A DNA stretch of 64,000 nt. It comes from Sindora glabra. Lineage: Eukaryota > Streptophyta > Magnoliopsida > Fabales > Fabaceae. The position numbers and the translations under genes are program-made. Location of the stretch: contig CM035232.1 in NCBI GenBank assembly GCA_020226215.1, positions 13,304,316 through 13,368,315 of the forward strand, in the 5' to 3' direction. This document shows positions 50,298 through 63,545 of this stretch, in pieces. Under the pieces are notes generated by a model that was given only the letters and a program-made list of their open reading frames with translations, had not been told where the DNA came from and did not search any database. Each line of letters begins with the position of its first letter. Position 1 is the first letter of the stretch.

Positions 50298-53200
50298 TCG
50301 AGTTTGGGTCACAACAAAAGAGTAATAATTTTTTAAAATATTTTTATTATTTATTATAAAATGAAATATGTATTTTCTTTTTTTTTTTATACAATTTGAT
50401 AAGATATAATTATATTGATGTAATTTATTACTACATAAATATTTTTATATAATTTATTATTCTTATTTAGTTATTATTTAAAAATAAATAATTATAATTT
50501 ATTATATGTATTAGATTTAAAAAAAAATAAATAAAATTTAATATTTTCTTATTTATCAAAGATCAAAATGTAACAAAAATTGTTATTATGGACAAAAGTA
50601 TCTTTTTAGGTACTAAATATAAATTAATTATTTTAAAAAAGTTATTATTCTTAATTTTTTTTAAAAATAACTATTTATGGATCAATAAGCTAATCAAAAT
50701 AGTTATTTATTAAATATTCAAATGAACTAATTAATTTGATCAAATAGTTAAAGATACTCAAATTAATAAGTTGATCAAAAAATTATTTATCAAACATCCT
50801 CTAAAGCTCAACAATAATTAGCGAATTATAGTAGCGGTGAGCATATTATATTAGTAATTAGTTAATAATTAATTATTTTAATTATTGATAGTATTAATTA
50901 TTTATATATGTAATGATGTTTGAAAAAAATTATGATATATTATTAACTATTTATATACAAAATGATATAAAAAGACATGAATATATGATTTATTTTAAAA
51001 TTTTTACTTTGATAATATTTCATATTTTAAGATATTATTTGTTAGATTAAATTATTTTTTAAAAATAAATCAAATGTCTTTAAAATGAAAATGACAAGTA
51101 ATATTGAAATAATATTCCTTAAAAAATTCTTATTCATATATTATTAGTAATATGCATGTTAACATTTTTTAACATTTTTTTATAGTTCAATAACTCTAAT
51201 TAGTTATTTTAAAAGGGAAAATTTTAGTAATTAATATTTTTATTTATATATAAAGATAAATCATATAATTAAAGCATTACATGAGGTATAAAAACTATTA
51301 TAACATGGATATAAAAATTTAAATTAAAATAGTTTTTATTAATTAAATTTTTTATGCTTACATATATTTAATTTTATAATACATATTATGTTTTTGATGA
51401 GATTATTTCACTTTGATAAGAAAGTAATATTTGTGAGTTAAAAGTAACTCACTATATGTATTAAGTTTAAAAGTACATTGATTATTATTATTAATTTTGT
51501 TAATAGCATTATTATTATTTAACATTAGAAAGGTGAACAAGTGTTACTATAAAAAAATGAATAAATGAGTGGTCTAACTCTAAATAATAAAAAAGTGAAT
51601 AAAAATATTCTATCAAATATAAGTAAAAGCACTTTTTTATATTAAAAAAAGAATAAATTGTTTCAAAACACTAAATTTTCCAATATTTTCAAATTAGTGA
51701 ATTAAAGATCAATTTGTAAATTAAAAAATTATTTATCAAACATTAAAACCAATAAATTAACCTTATTAATTAATACAAGATCATTTCAATCAACGAATAA
51801 GTTACTCAAAATACTTTTTACCAAACCTTTGAATGATAATTTTTCGCAAGGCAATCTAGTTGTATCTTATTAATCTAATTAAGTCATTTCCTATTGTTGT
51901 AAATATTTTAGGTACTCTTGAACAATTAACTCTAAAGCTCATTTCTTACCTTCCTTGCATTCTATCATTCTCTCTTTAACTCAAGTCCCCCCCCCCCCCC
52001 CGAAAAAAAAAAAATAATAATAAAGAGTAGATACGGTAAAATCTACCGCTTAAATTTTTGTTGCAGAAATTAAGCGACACCATAAGTACATTCGAAGGAA
52101 ATTTAAGTATCGTGATTTATAGTATCATAAGATTTGTAATAATACAATTATTTTTTTTATATATCGCAACTTGTATCATTTTTAAATACAAATTGGATAA
52201 TTCAAATTTTGTATTGTGCAGTTCGTTTTATAAGACATATTGCTGCGAAAATTGCATGCAGAAGTTGCATCTCAAAATAAAGGGACAAGGAAGATGAAAT
52301 AGCCCCATAATTCCTCCCTTTGTTTTAAAAGAAGGCTTGAAGTAACAATGGACTTTTAAACTAAAAATAAAGTTTAATATATAAGGCCGGAAATCATAAT
52401 GGATTTTTTTTAACATATGATTTATGAGTTTAAAATTTGTGAAATTGTATAACTGTCGCTAAAAATTTTAGATAATATACTTTATAAAATTTTTAACCGC
52501 ATTGAAAAAACATTTTATAATATGTTATATTTTATAATTCTTTGATTATCACTACTCTCTAATCTTAGCCAAAATTATAGTGTATTTAAATATATTTTTA
52601 TTTTTTTAAAGTTATACTTAAAAATAATATTTTTATTCAAAAATTATTTTTAAATTTAAAAAATAAATAATAAAAAACATTTGATGAAGCAAATAATTTA
52701 ATATTTTATTTAATTATAAAATTACAATAAAAATAAAAGAATAAATTCAAAAAAATTAAGAAATATTTTTATTTTTATTTTTAAAATAAAAATATAAAAA
52801 ATTTTGAAAATAAAATTTTAAAATGCATTATCAAACAGTTTTTTAATATTTTTAATTTTTAAAATAAAAACTGTTTTTGAAAATAAAATCCAAAAACTCG
52901 CATATTTTTGGTGGCACTATTTGGATCAGAGAGAAGAGTTCGTTACATGGACGTCAGCACAGTGGATAGTAGTCATGGCACGTGACCACACACTCACTCA
53001 TGTGCATCCAACCCCTGCCGTTCATCTCCCATTCGCGTGTGGTGGGGACCCTTCCCCTCTCTCCGTCGGCTCTTTGCTCCGTTCAAACGCACGCCGTCAA
53101 TTTACCGCTGTTATTGTTTCCGCATAATCCGTTATGTCCCTTAACTTTTGAATTAAGAGTTTATACTAATGAATCATCATTTATTAAATAGATGTTTAAT

Positions 53201-56200
53201 TGACTTACGGTACATAACAAAAATATATATAATTATGCAACAATATTTAATATTACTTTTTTATGATTCAACATGTTATGCATGTTAAATGATTATCACC
53301 CTTATTACCATAAAAACAAAACAAAAATTAAAGTTATTAAACTGCGACATGTATTAAAAAATTTGTTATCTGTATTAACTAAACTATTTCTCTCTCTATT
53401 TCGTCTTTTAATTATACCTTGTGAATTTTTCACATTTCTTTGCCAATTTTACTGAAAGTTGAACTTTATTGTAAAAAAAATTAAAATTTTTTGTGATGCA
53501 ATTTTAATGAAAGAATTTTAAAATTCATACAAATTCGTAATATTTTGCAAAAAAAAATAATTATAAAAAGAGTTTCTTTTTGGAACGGTATAATACCCTA
53601 TATTTTGAAGTAAAACATCTGATAGTTGTATTTTGTTAAAAAGAAAGTTTGTTTTGCGGGATGGGCGGAAATTGGGAAATTTGGGACTACACACAGGAAA
53701 ATGATGCAGATGGGAGCACGTGATGGATGACTCGAAGGGTGGCTGTATCACGTGGCTAAAATATAGACATATACTTAAATTTACGGTAAACCCATGTTCT
53801 TATTTTAATATTTATTTTTTACTCGCACTCTCCCAGATAAATTTGAATTTGAATTTCATTTATGTATGAGTTTGAAGTGAAAATAAAAATATAAAAAAGT
53901 ACTTTTTATTAATTTTTTAAAATTTTAAACCAATCATTAACAAAATAAAATTATTAGATTGTAATTAAATTGTTTCAATTGATCGAATTAATAATCGTAT
54001 TGATGATAATATTTTTTATATTTATAAATATATATAATAAAAAATTTAATACATCACATTATTGAAACAAGTATTTTTAAATCATTAAAAGTAAATTAAT
54101 AATACGAATTCAAGTTAGGAGGTCTTAAATTTAATTTTATTCATATAAATTTATAAAGTTAATAATTAGTAATTTACAAAACAAATAAATATAGCGTTAC
54201 TCAAATCAGCATAATGATGATAGTGGGAAGGTGAGTGTCGCTTTCTTTCTCGTGAAGGTGTCACGTGGGGGTGGGTAAGGGGACCCACAAATTTCATCCA
54301 AAAAAAAAAAGGAAAAAAGAGGGGGAAAAACTTAGTGGGGGCAAGTGCTGTGCTTTCTCCACTGACCTGTCACATATGGGTCATTCAAATCTGAAAGGTA
54401 GTGACGGTTGTGACGTGGCTTGATCACGTGCCGTCCTCTCTCCTTCCGACGTAGACCCACACAGAGTAGGACAAGTGTCTCCATCCATCGTCGCACTCCC
54501 ACGCACCATAGATTTACCAGCACCGAGTGCGCCCTTCCATTTTCGATCATTGCTTTTTCAACGTCCTCTTCCCTCTCTCCCCTCTCAAAAAATTACAAAC
54601 TGGTGGATTTTTGCTTATTACAAATAAATCACCGTCTTTCATTCACCAATGAGGGCCCGTCTATGGTGCCCTTATGGGTTTTCAAGCGCTTATGAGTTGG
54701 CATGATATAAAAGTTTAAAACCTTCAGATTAAGTTCATTAAATAATGGCCATTGATTAAAATATATTTGATAAACAGAGGAGGAAATTTGCACTTGTGCA
54801 TGTTAAAAGTGAAAAATTACATCTTACCCCTCATTTTAAACCTCTGTTTGATAAATGTTAAAAGAACATGGTAATATTAGAGAGTTTATATTTCGACATT
54901 ACATTTGGACCCAAAAAAAAAAAAATACTTTAACATTACATATTTTCGTGAGAATAAATTTAACCCAAATCTTTGCTTTGGTATAACGATATATATACAT
55001 ATTAAAACAAAATTTTATAAGGTATAATTAAATGACTATATCAACAGAATTATAAATATATCGCATTAATGAAAAGTTTTAAGTGCTATATTAACACTAG
55101 AATCAAGTGTTATTCCCATATAATTGTTATTAAGTGTATTATTTTTTTCAATTTAATAATTTGATTTGGTAGAAAAATCAGATTGCAAGGTTGAAAAATA
55201 ATACATTTAACAAAAATTACATGAAAATAGCACCAAGCTTTCTTTGCTAATGTACAACCCCCATCAAGAAATTTCTTTACCACTAGTTAATATACATAAG
55301 TAATAAAATTAAAATTAATAAATTAGTCCAATCGCACGAATTAAAATTATACATTTTGTTGATACGGATAATTCTACTCTATTAATTATGTTTCAATTAT
55401 AAAAGAAATTAAAAGTTGACCAATCTACTTATCCACATAAATAAAGAGATCATTTAGTGGGCAAAAATAGTTTGAGAAATATAGAAGCACGAAAATTTTA
55501 AATTGATTGGTTATTAATGATCAAAATTTTGAGTTATTTTATTAATTATATAATAAATAAAATGAGTATTATATAAGATTTTATAAAATAAATAATAAAT
55601 ATTGTATCATAAATATAAGTTATAAATATATAATTATAATACAAATTAAATTTAAATAGAATTATATTATATATTTTTATTATTTATTATTTTAATATTC
55701 AATTATAAAAATAAAAAATTATGTATTTATTATCTATTTTATATAAATTTAATAGAATTAATTGTTTGTTGTATTAATTATTAAACTATATTTTTCTTCA
55801 TTTGAATTATATTTCATTTTAACTAAATATGTAAAAGATATCTTAATTTTGCATATAGTAAGTTTGCTTTACTTCTTACAATAAATTAAAAAATAAGAAA
55901 CCACTGATTTAGAAAAATTATGATAAAAAATATTAGAAATATAATTTAAAAAAATAAAACTCAAGACAAATAATTTTTTTTATTTTTATATTATAATTTT
56001 AAAAAATATATTAGTCATTTTAATAATACTTCTTTAAAAATTTATATTTAAATTAAATAAAATATAAGAAGTTAATTTTTAAAAAATACTAATTCTTTAT
56101 TATTTACCAAATAACTTTTTAACAAAGTCCTAATAACTTCATAAGTTGATAAAGGAATTTATTTTTCAAGTTTTTCAACTTCCCATGCGATCCAAACATT

Positions 56201-56375
56201 CCCGAGAAGAGTGAGACAACAAAATAATTCAGCACTCCAAACTTTAGGCATTAAGGCAGGACGTTTAACTGGAAGGAAACAAAAGATTTGGAGTTGATAG
56301 ACTTCTTGGCTCCCTGAGAAAGCGGAGGAATTTTCATAATTTTATGAAGTTTTGAGATCATGTAATAATTATCAA
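50298..56375. other. Gene-free region with G-box islands
   Basis: Mostly A/T-rich. Related A/T-rich words containing ATTATTTATCAAACAT near 50790 and 51730 suggest decayed MITEs. A C15 run is at 51987-52001. GC-richer patches at 52920-53130, 53650-53760 and 54230-54600 hold five CACGTG sites. The ORFs in those patches (for example 54420-54695) look accidental. Confidence 0.4.
52920..54600. promoter_or_regulatory. Series of GC-rich G-box islands
   Basis: CACGTG at 52979, 53717, 53749, 54262 and 54425, plus GACGT cores (52950, 54412), in three short GC-rich patches separated by A/T-rich DNA. They look like plant promoter or enhancer pieces. No transcription unit that they would serve is visible. 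Confidence 0.35.
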
Positions 56376-56660
56376 TGATAAAAATATATAATTTCACCCC
56401 TAAATTATAGAGCATTGGTAAAATTATTTCTAAATTATATAAAATTAAAACTTTATCTCTAAATAATAATTTATATAAATAATTTTATCTTTTTATATAA
56501 TAATTTAAAAATAAAATTATTTATATGAATTTAAACGATGGAATAAAATTATTTACATAGATTATTATTTAAAAATAAAATTTTAAATTTATATAATTTA
56601 AAAATTATTTTACCTGAATTTTATAATTTCAAAAAATGAAATTATTAATTTTATTATTAT
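56376..56660. mobile_element. Foldback MITE, ~115-bp arms
   Basis: The left arm 56376-56489 and right arm 56541-56660 are inverted copies. AAATAATAATTTATATAAAT pairs with AAATAATAATCTATGTAAAT. A short centre of about 50 bp lies between. No certain target duplication. Confidence 0.6.
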
Positions 56661-57499
56661 AGAAAATACCTTTGCACATATACCAATTGTCTTCGGTCAC
56701 TTATACAGGGTTTCGGAATCCTTACTTTTTAAAAGGCATCATAGACATCACCTTCAAATGACAATCCATTTCCTCCTTTCCCCCCTTTCTTACAATCTTC
56801 ATAAATTGACAATTATAACCTTCTAATCAAGCAAGTTTGTCATTCGACTCATTTCGACCTACCACATTTTCCACCTGGACAAATATGAATCAAGTTTACA
56901 ATTTCCCAATCTTCTCCTTTACACTCATCCATTATGAAGAAGTGAGAAAAAAAAAAGGACAATAATCTTTTTTGATTTCGTATGTATAATAAAAATAAAA
57001 AACAAGCAACTCGATTTGACATATAACTAATAACTGACGACGATTGATAGTTTATACGTATATTTGTTTGTATATTTAGAATAAACCTTCGCATTCTTAT
57101 TCTCAGACTCGTATCTTTTTATATGCAGATGACGTTTAAAATTATGGATCACACCTACATATCAGAGAGTGAGTGTGAAAATAAAATTAAAATTGGGAAA
57201 GTGGCATTGTTGATATATTTAATAGTAGGGCAAAAATATAATTTTTTTTAACCAAAAAAATTATATTTAATAGCAGTGCTCAATGCAGAAAAGAAAGCAC
57301 CTTGTTTCTCTCGGCTGCAATTTTGACATGATCCAAGTCATTGACATGGACATTGACCCAAACTTCGTTGGATCAGTTAACACTGAAATGCTCACTTTGG
57401 GCCTAAGTTTTCAAGTCCAATTGAAATTTTTATAACCGTAGTGTAAGGAGCAAACGACTAATTTCGTTCCCAGTGGAGAAAGAACACAGGGTTTAAAAG

Positions 57500-57538
<39 letters not shown>

Positions 57539-58590
57539 ATTCCCAACAAAGGTCCGAAATTGTTTACAATGTCTTAAAAAAAATGAAAATGAAAATCCTA
57601 TATATATGTTTTAACATGGAACAAGACCTAAGTAGCACTCGCATTACATACTTTAAATTTAAACAAGAGAAACACCCAGTTCAAGAGTACATAAAACGCC
57701 CACGGTGAAGAATAAAATGAGGTAAGAATTGGTTGTTCTTTCTGACCTCTTTTAGTTGAGCAATCTCTCTTAGTCAAGCAATCTGCACACTAATTGACTT
57801 CTCTAAGGATATAATGAAATTCATAGATTTCGATCCCACAATAGCTACATCAATGAATTACGAGCCATCTCAAAAGCTTATACACTGAAGGTGAAATATT
57901 CATTAGGTGTAAATTATAAGGTGCGTTATACGGTGTTTTTATTAGAATTTTGAGTTTAGAATCCTGGACAAATGGCAACTTTCAACTTGGCCACATAGCA
58001 ATTGTTGCAGTTAGAAATTATATTTTAAGCTGTAAAATGATGTGAATAATATTACAAAAATTACCCTGATTTTAGTCGAACAGGAAAGTGTGACACGTGA
58101 CCCCATACATGATTTAAGTTATTTTTAATCAGCAAATATTTTAATATTTTTCCATTAAAAATTCCGGCTTTAATTCCCTTCTCTCTCTTGTCTTCTTCTT
58201 GGTCCTCATCAGTATTATTGTTTCTAATGCTATAAACATTTTGGGGCTTTGCCACTGCAGCTCTTCTAGATCACTAATACAAAACAATAATTGGATCCAT
58301 AAAATCTAATTGATGATCTCTTATGTAATTAGAAAATTTCTTTGTACCTCTTCACTAACTATTCCTATACTTATGGTCTGGTGTAGTTAACTCAATCTTC
58401 GACGAAGAAAGTTTAGTTGAAGTTAGAGCTGGGAAGGGCGGCTAGGTGAACATAAATATACAAGATCGTTTGACATTTTAGATTTCATATAAGAAAACGA
58501 CAACTCTTGCATGAAATTTCAGTTGAACCTTTGATGATTTCTAAACTTCGCTTCCACAACCTCCTACAGAGATCACTAGAATTCTTCGTG
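56661..58590. other. Intergenic sequence, nothing recognised
   Basis: Contains a (TA)n run at 57501-57535 and a G-box at 58094. A - strand ORF at 58061-58255 matches nothing I know. Confidence 0.4.
57501..57535. repeat. (TA)n microsatellite
   Basis: About 35 bp of uninterrupted TA. Confidence 0.95.
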
Positions 58591-58830
58591 AAGGTTTGAA
58601 GTGTATCTCAAAATGGCAATGCCGTTTCTGTCGTCGTTTCCTTCCTAAGAACCTTATTAAAGTTCAAAGACAAACCATTTGCAGTCAAGCTACTTCAATC
58701 CGCTTCATCACAAGTGGCGGTCAAGCTCATCAAAGGAGCCTCCATAACCATGGAGTTCGTGAAGCCTGGTCGGATGAGGAACCAGTTTGAACTAGAAAGA
58801 GGAGGACAGTGGGAGAAATTAGAAAATTCT
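58545..58830 (+). pseudogene. Possible gene fragment, unidentified
   Basis: A patch of gene-like base composition. Frame 58611-58830 is open and reads, in part, FLRTLLKFKDKPFAVKLL and ITMEFVKPGRMRNQFELE. A stop (TGA at 58588) sits in the same frame upstream. A 64-codon ORF overlaps in another frame. I do not recognise either product. It could be a remnant of a host gene or chance. Confidence 0.22.
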
Positions 58831-59009
58831 TACATCTTTTTATAAATTTTTCCTAATGAAAAATGTAAATTTTTAAATTGAAAGTTGTGATTACTCAAAT
58901 AACATCTGACGTCTCTTATTGTACCATGTCACCTGACCACTAAAACCTCCAGGTGCCTTAAAATTTGCCAAATTATAATATACCATAAAGTTATGTATGG
59001 AATTTTATC

Positions 59010-60425
59010 TCAGCACTTGTTGGTCTTGTGAATCTTAAGCTCATAGAACCGGCTGACCAAGTCATCCAATTGTTTATAGGAACTACCTCCTTCCTTAATG
59101 GCCTGTAAAGCCGCTTCCCTCAGCTGCTCGGTTCGCACCCTCTCCGGCCTTTCCAAATCCAACGAGCGCTTTATCCTCCGCCCTAACTCCCTCGCATCCG
59201 GAACGTTTTCTGTGCCTTCGGCAGCTCCGACTGCCGCTCCCAACTGCTCCACCAACAGCTTCGCATTAGTGAACTGATCCGCACCCATCGGCCACGTCAG
59301 CATCAGCACCCCAGCCGCCAGCGCTTCCAGCACCGAGTTCCACCCGCAGTGCGTCAGAAACGCACCCACGGCTCGGTGCTCCAGTATGGCCAGCTGCGGG
59401 GCCCATCCCTTTATCACAAACCCCCTCCCTATTTGCACCATACGATCTTCGAAGCCCTCGGGTATCTTGCCATGATCTTGGCCCACGTGTCTCTCGTCAG
59501 GATCCCTCAGTGACAATATGAAGTGGACCCCACTGATCTCAAGAGCACCGGTGAGCACCTCCATTTGCTTTCCGGTCAACACCGTGCGGCTCCCGAAGCA
59601 GACATAAACCACCGATCTCTCCGGTTTGGAACCTAGCCATGTCAAGACCTCGTGACGCGAGACAGAACTGGACCCACCTCTGTCGGCCAGGACATCATCG
59701 TTGCGAGGCAATACCGGACCAACAGGCCACACTCTGTCGTGGCCGAGTTCTTTCTTCATGTGATCCAGATGAACTTGCTCAAACTCAGTAAAGGTGTTAA
59801 ACACGAACCCCCAACTAGCAAGGTTGAACAGCGTGTTCTCCCTTTGAAATTCCCATTCTACATCTCCTTTTTTGTGGTCTCTGTAGTGATGAACGATCTG
59901 CCACCAAGGGTAAACCGGGGAGTTGGGGAGATTGGGAAAGGAAATAAGCGAATGGGGGTTGCCGGGATCCTCGTTTTCCGGTAGATCCCGCCAGAGAGAG
60001 ATAGGAACGAGCAAGGAGGAGGCGCCGGAGGCGGAGAAGACGAGACGAGGGATGCGGAGGTCGGAAGCGAGTTGGTTGGTCCAGCCGAGGAAGAAGTCGG
60101 AGATGATGGCTAGAGGTGGGATAGGGTGGGATTGGGCCCACTGAAGAACGATGGGGTGGTGAAGTTGGCGCATGCCGGTGACGGCGGAGACGAGTCTGTT
60201 TACTTTGGGGTCGGAGACTTGCTGTGGGGGGAGGAGAAGATGTTGGAGGAAAGGGGCATGGGCGGGAAGGAGGGGTTGGAGTAAGGGGAGGTTGGAAGGG
60301 GTGACCAAAACGGTGACGTATACGCCGCGAGAGACAAGGTGTTTGACGAAATCTAAAAGGGGAATAACGTGGCCGGAGGAAGGGAAGGGGTAAGCCAGTA
60401 CGTGCGAGTGTGTTGTTGACGACAT
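59010..60425 (-). CDS. UDP-glycosyltransferase, UGT89 type
   Basis: Family-1 glycosyltransferase of 471 aa in a single exon, the usual length; it transfers a sugar from a UDP-sugar to small acceptors in the cytosol. The N-terminal domain has the catalytic His19 (FPSSGH19) and its partner Asp110 (ISDFFLGW). The C-terminal PSPG box runs from Trp341 to Gln384 (WAPQLAIL..HCGWNS..ADQ). A tryptophan at PSPG position 22 and a final glutamine favour UDP-glucose in characterised family members. Overall wording (SDFFLGWT, ASWGFVFNTF, GHDRVWPVGP, VLMLTWPMGADQ) is closest to Arabidopsis UGT89B1, from memory. Acceptor unknown: UGT89 enzymes act on benzoates or flavonols. The CDS is far more GC-rich than its surroundings. 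The start is the first ATG, with the catalytic His at the normal distance. Confidence 0.93.
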   Translation of the reverse strand: MSSTTHSHVLAYPFPSSGHVIPLLDFVKHLVSRGVYVTVLVTPSNLPLLQPLLPAHAPFLQHLLLPPQQVSDPKVNRLVSAVTGMRQLHHPIVLQWAQSHPIPPLAIISDFFLGWTNQLASDLRIPRLVFSASGASSLLVPISLWRDLPENEDPGNPHSLISFPNLPNSPVYPWWQIVHHYRDHKKGDVEWEFQRENTLFNLASWGFVFNTFTEFEQVHLDHMKKELGHDRVWPVGPVLPRNDDVLADRGGSSSVSRHEVLTWLGSKPERSVVYVCFGSRTVLTGKQMEVLTGALEISGVHFILSLRDPDERHVGQDHGKIPEGFEDRMVQIGRGFVIKGWAPQLAILEHRAVGAFLTHCGWNSVLEALAAGVLMLTWPMGADQFTNAKLLVEQLGAAVGAAEGTENVPDARELGRRIKRSLDLERPERVRTEQLREAALQAIKEGGSSYKQLDDLVSRFYELKIHKTNKC

Positions 60426-60475
60426 TGTTGGATGTGTGAGGCTGGTGGTGAATAGAAATTGTCACAGGTTGTTCT

Positions 60476-60485
60476 CTCTATAAAG
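60476..60485 (-). promoter_or_regulatory. Possible TATA box of the UGT gene
   Basis: CTTTATAGAG on the - strand, about 50 bp before the start codon. A weak match, and close to the ATG for a plant leader. Confidence 0.35.
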
Positions 60486-60489
60486 GGTT

Positions 60490-61090
60490 TGGGAATGGTG
60501 CTGCAGTTGTTGACTGGCCAACGTGTTTTTCAACCCTGCGTAGTGTACACGGGGAATTTCTTTTTGCCTTCTTGGACCTTACACTTTCAGTTGGGTCGTC
60601 AGGAGTGACGATATAAGGGTGAAGAGAAACTCCGCTGTTTCAGAGGAGGTTCATTTCGTAAAATTAATAAAAATAATAAAACTAAATTTAGAAAGAAATT
60701 AAAAAAATAATAATTTATAATTTATAAATTATTTAAAATAATTTATTAAATTAAATTTTATTTTTAATACAAAATATTTTTAAAAATTAATTTAGAATTT
60801 ATTAATTAAATTAACAAATTATAAGTTAATTTATTCACTAAGGATTTTTTGTTTTAAAATTATATTTAATATCTTAAAATTTATAAATTAATTTTGTGAT
60901 AAATATGAAAAAATTGTAATTGATAAAATTATAACATATCTCTATTTTTAACTATATATTATATTTATTTTTTAAAATTAGATTTAATAGTCATGGATCA
61001 ATGATTAAAGTTGACGCTAGTATCAATGCATGATGGTAGACTAGTGTCAATGTACTATAATTATTTTCTTCTTTTCAATAAGAATTTTTA
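60490..61090. other. UGT promoter region and AT-rich spacer
   Basis: The first 170 bp are of mixed composition and probably include UGT promoter sequence. The rest is A/T-rich with nothing recognised. Confidence 0.4.
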
Positions 61091-61908
61091 TGTGGTCGTT
61101 TGGTTCGCAACAATAACGTGAGAAATTGGACTTTCTAGGATATAAACTACCATAAAGTTGTTTAGTTGCGTAAATGAGAGGAAATGGATTTTCTCGAAAA
61201 TTTGTATTTATCATAAAACACAGGAGATCACTTACCCACTCCCCATTGGGTAAGTTTTATTGCCTGCGTTTTTAATTAATTTATAGAAAAAAATGATCCT
61301 GTTAAAATTAGTTAATACCAAATTTACCCTTATAATTTGAATATCAGTATTTACTTTTTCATGTATGTTATTATTTCTCGAGCATCTCCTGTCTCCTCTC
61401 AACCCTAGCAGCAGTCTCCGGCAATGATACTAGTGATTTCTGATTCTTGAGCTTCTACCATCTCCTCTTAACCCTAGCAGCAGTTCCTGGTAACGGTACT
61501 AGTGATTTCTGGTAAACCTTGATGACCTTACTCATTATATTTCCTCTTTTTCTATTAATTAAGCTACAACCTCCATATTTGAAAATTGGACTTCCTTCCC
61601 GACTTTCCGTCAAAAAATAAGAGTTGCAGCGTCAGAATACGAACAGTAATAAAATAATGGTAGAATTTGATAAAAAAGAGTGTATGCTTATGGTTTAGCA
61701 AATTGGGATGTTTAATCCAACCCCTACGGCAGAGCTTCTAAGAGGTTCTGGATATGATATCGTTGTTGTTTGTCTGTTGACTATCTTGAAAAAGATTAAT
61801 GGTGTTTGTTGAATTCAAATTACTCAAAGTGGTTGACCATATTTTTATTGCTCTTCTAACTTCTAACTTATAACATTCTTGCGTGTAATTTGCCTATGTC
61901 ATACAGTT

Positions 61909-63320
61909 ATGGCTCGCTCACCGTTGAGTAAAAAGAAGAAGATTGCTACTACATGTATTGTGTTATACACACAGATGGTACTCATGATTTTGGAGGCTAT
62001 TTCTGAATTTTTGTATCTTCTGTCCTTTTTGGACATTAGATTGCTTAAGCCTATATTCTATATATTTGACAGTTGTGCTGAAGAAAGATATTATGCCAGG
62101 CTTTTAAATCTCAAGCCAATGATTCAAGAAAGTGACTTAGCATGCTTGGACAACCTTAGGATGAATAGATCCTATTTTTCTAAGTTATGTGATATGTTAG
62201 AGATGTTGGTAAGTTACAAGGAAATAGAAATACTAGTTTAGAGGAGATGGTTACTTTATTTTTATTCACACTTTCTCATGACACAAAAAATCGAAGAACT
62301 TAATTGTATTTTAGGAGAAGTCGTGGGACAATATCTAGGCACTTCAATTCAATTCTCCACGCTGTTCTTAGATGCCATGATATTCTACTAAAGAAACCTG
62401 GGCCAGTAATAGAGAATTGCCAAGATGAGAGGTGAAAATGGTTTAAGATAAATTAGAATTTTTAGGAAAATTAGATGAATGTGTAAATATTTATAAATAT
62501 ATATAGTATCTATTAACAAGTTATATATATACACACACTATAGAATTGCTTAGGTGCTTTGGATGGAAGTCATATTAAAGTTCGTGTTAGGGATAAAGAT
62601 AAAGTTAGATTCAGGAATAAAAAAGGAGAACCACTACTAATGTGTTAGCAGTGTACACGCGGGATTTGCAATTTATTTATATATTGCCTGGTTGGGAGGG
62701 GTTCGCACATGACAATAGAGTGCTTTGAGATGCACTTTTTAGAAAAAATGCTTTGACAGCTCCACAAGGTAACAACATAGATACCTTGACATTGCTCAAT
62801 TTGAATCAAGGAGCTTATTTGAGATGAAAGTACTTAACACTTATGTTGGTTAATTATAGGCAACTACTATTTATGTTATGCCGGATACATGAATTGTGAG
62901 GGTTTTCTAACACCATTTAGAAACCAGAGATATCATCTAAGTGTGTGGAAGAGTGGTGCTCAACCAGTATCTGCTGAGGAATATTTTAATATGAAGCATT
63001 CTTAAGCAAGAAATGTTATCGAGAGGTGTTTTGGATTGTTAAAAATGAAATGGGGTATTCTAAGATGTACAACTTGGTACCCTAGGAGAATTGTGGGTAG
63101 AATTATCTTGGCTTGCGCATTGATGCATAATTTCATTCGATCATACATGAGTGTGGATCCCATGGAGCCCTTGCTTGTGGATGATGAGGAAGAAGACAAT
63201 GGTGAACTTAATATTGGGATTATGGAATCTAGTGCTGCATGGAGTACATTCAGACATGATCTTGCCAGTGAGATGTACAATGCATGGTTACATGACACCA
63301 CATCATTGAACAGGGTTTAG
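61909..63320 (+). pseudogene. PIF/Harbinger DDE transposase remnant
   Basis: Starts MARSPLSKKKKIATT at 61909. The N-terminal block has MIQESDLACLDNLRMNRSYF (62119-62178). It continues with frameshifts and a stop to CQDERWKW near 62420, then an intron to about 62543. The catalytic triad is intact: Asp at 62562-62564 (ALDGSH), Asp at 62711-62713 (GFAHDNRVL), Glu at 63021-63023 (NVIERCFGLLKMKWGIL). Defects include a frameshift near 62633, an in-frame TGA near 62728 and a stop near 63003. The C-terminal part (63036-63320) is open. This nuclease would cut and join transposon ends together with the Myb-like partner. Confidence 0.82.
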
Positions 63321-63545
63321 CAAAAACTATGTAGCGTATTTCACTTGTATTGCATTTATGGATTGATAGACAATATACACTTTATTCTTGTATTATTTTT
63401 ATCTAAATTTGTAATAAGACGGGAGTAATGACTTTACTTTTTAATGAACTAGTAGTATGATCATCCTAAATTGCTAAATCATGAGCAGAATGCCGCTCTA
63501 ACAAATTTCTATGTTTCCTCTCTCTCTATCTTTCCTTCTTTACAG

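Noticed and set aside
54332..54695. Overlapping ORFs on both strands
   Set aside because: Both open frames share one short GC-rich patch, neither resembles a known protein and no splice context is visible.
58061..58255. 64-codon - strand ORF with an acidic, lysine-rich stretch
   Set aside because: No match I recognise. The charged run comes from a CTT-rich tract on the other strand.
59815..60465. 216-codon - strand ORF overlapping the UGT gene
   Set aside because: It is the shifted frame of the GC-rich UGT coding sequence and has low-complexity proline/arginine content. The in-frame UGT has all family motifs.
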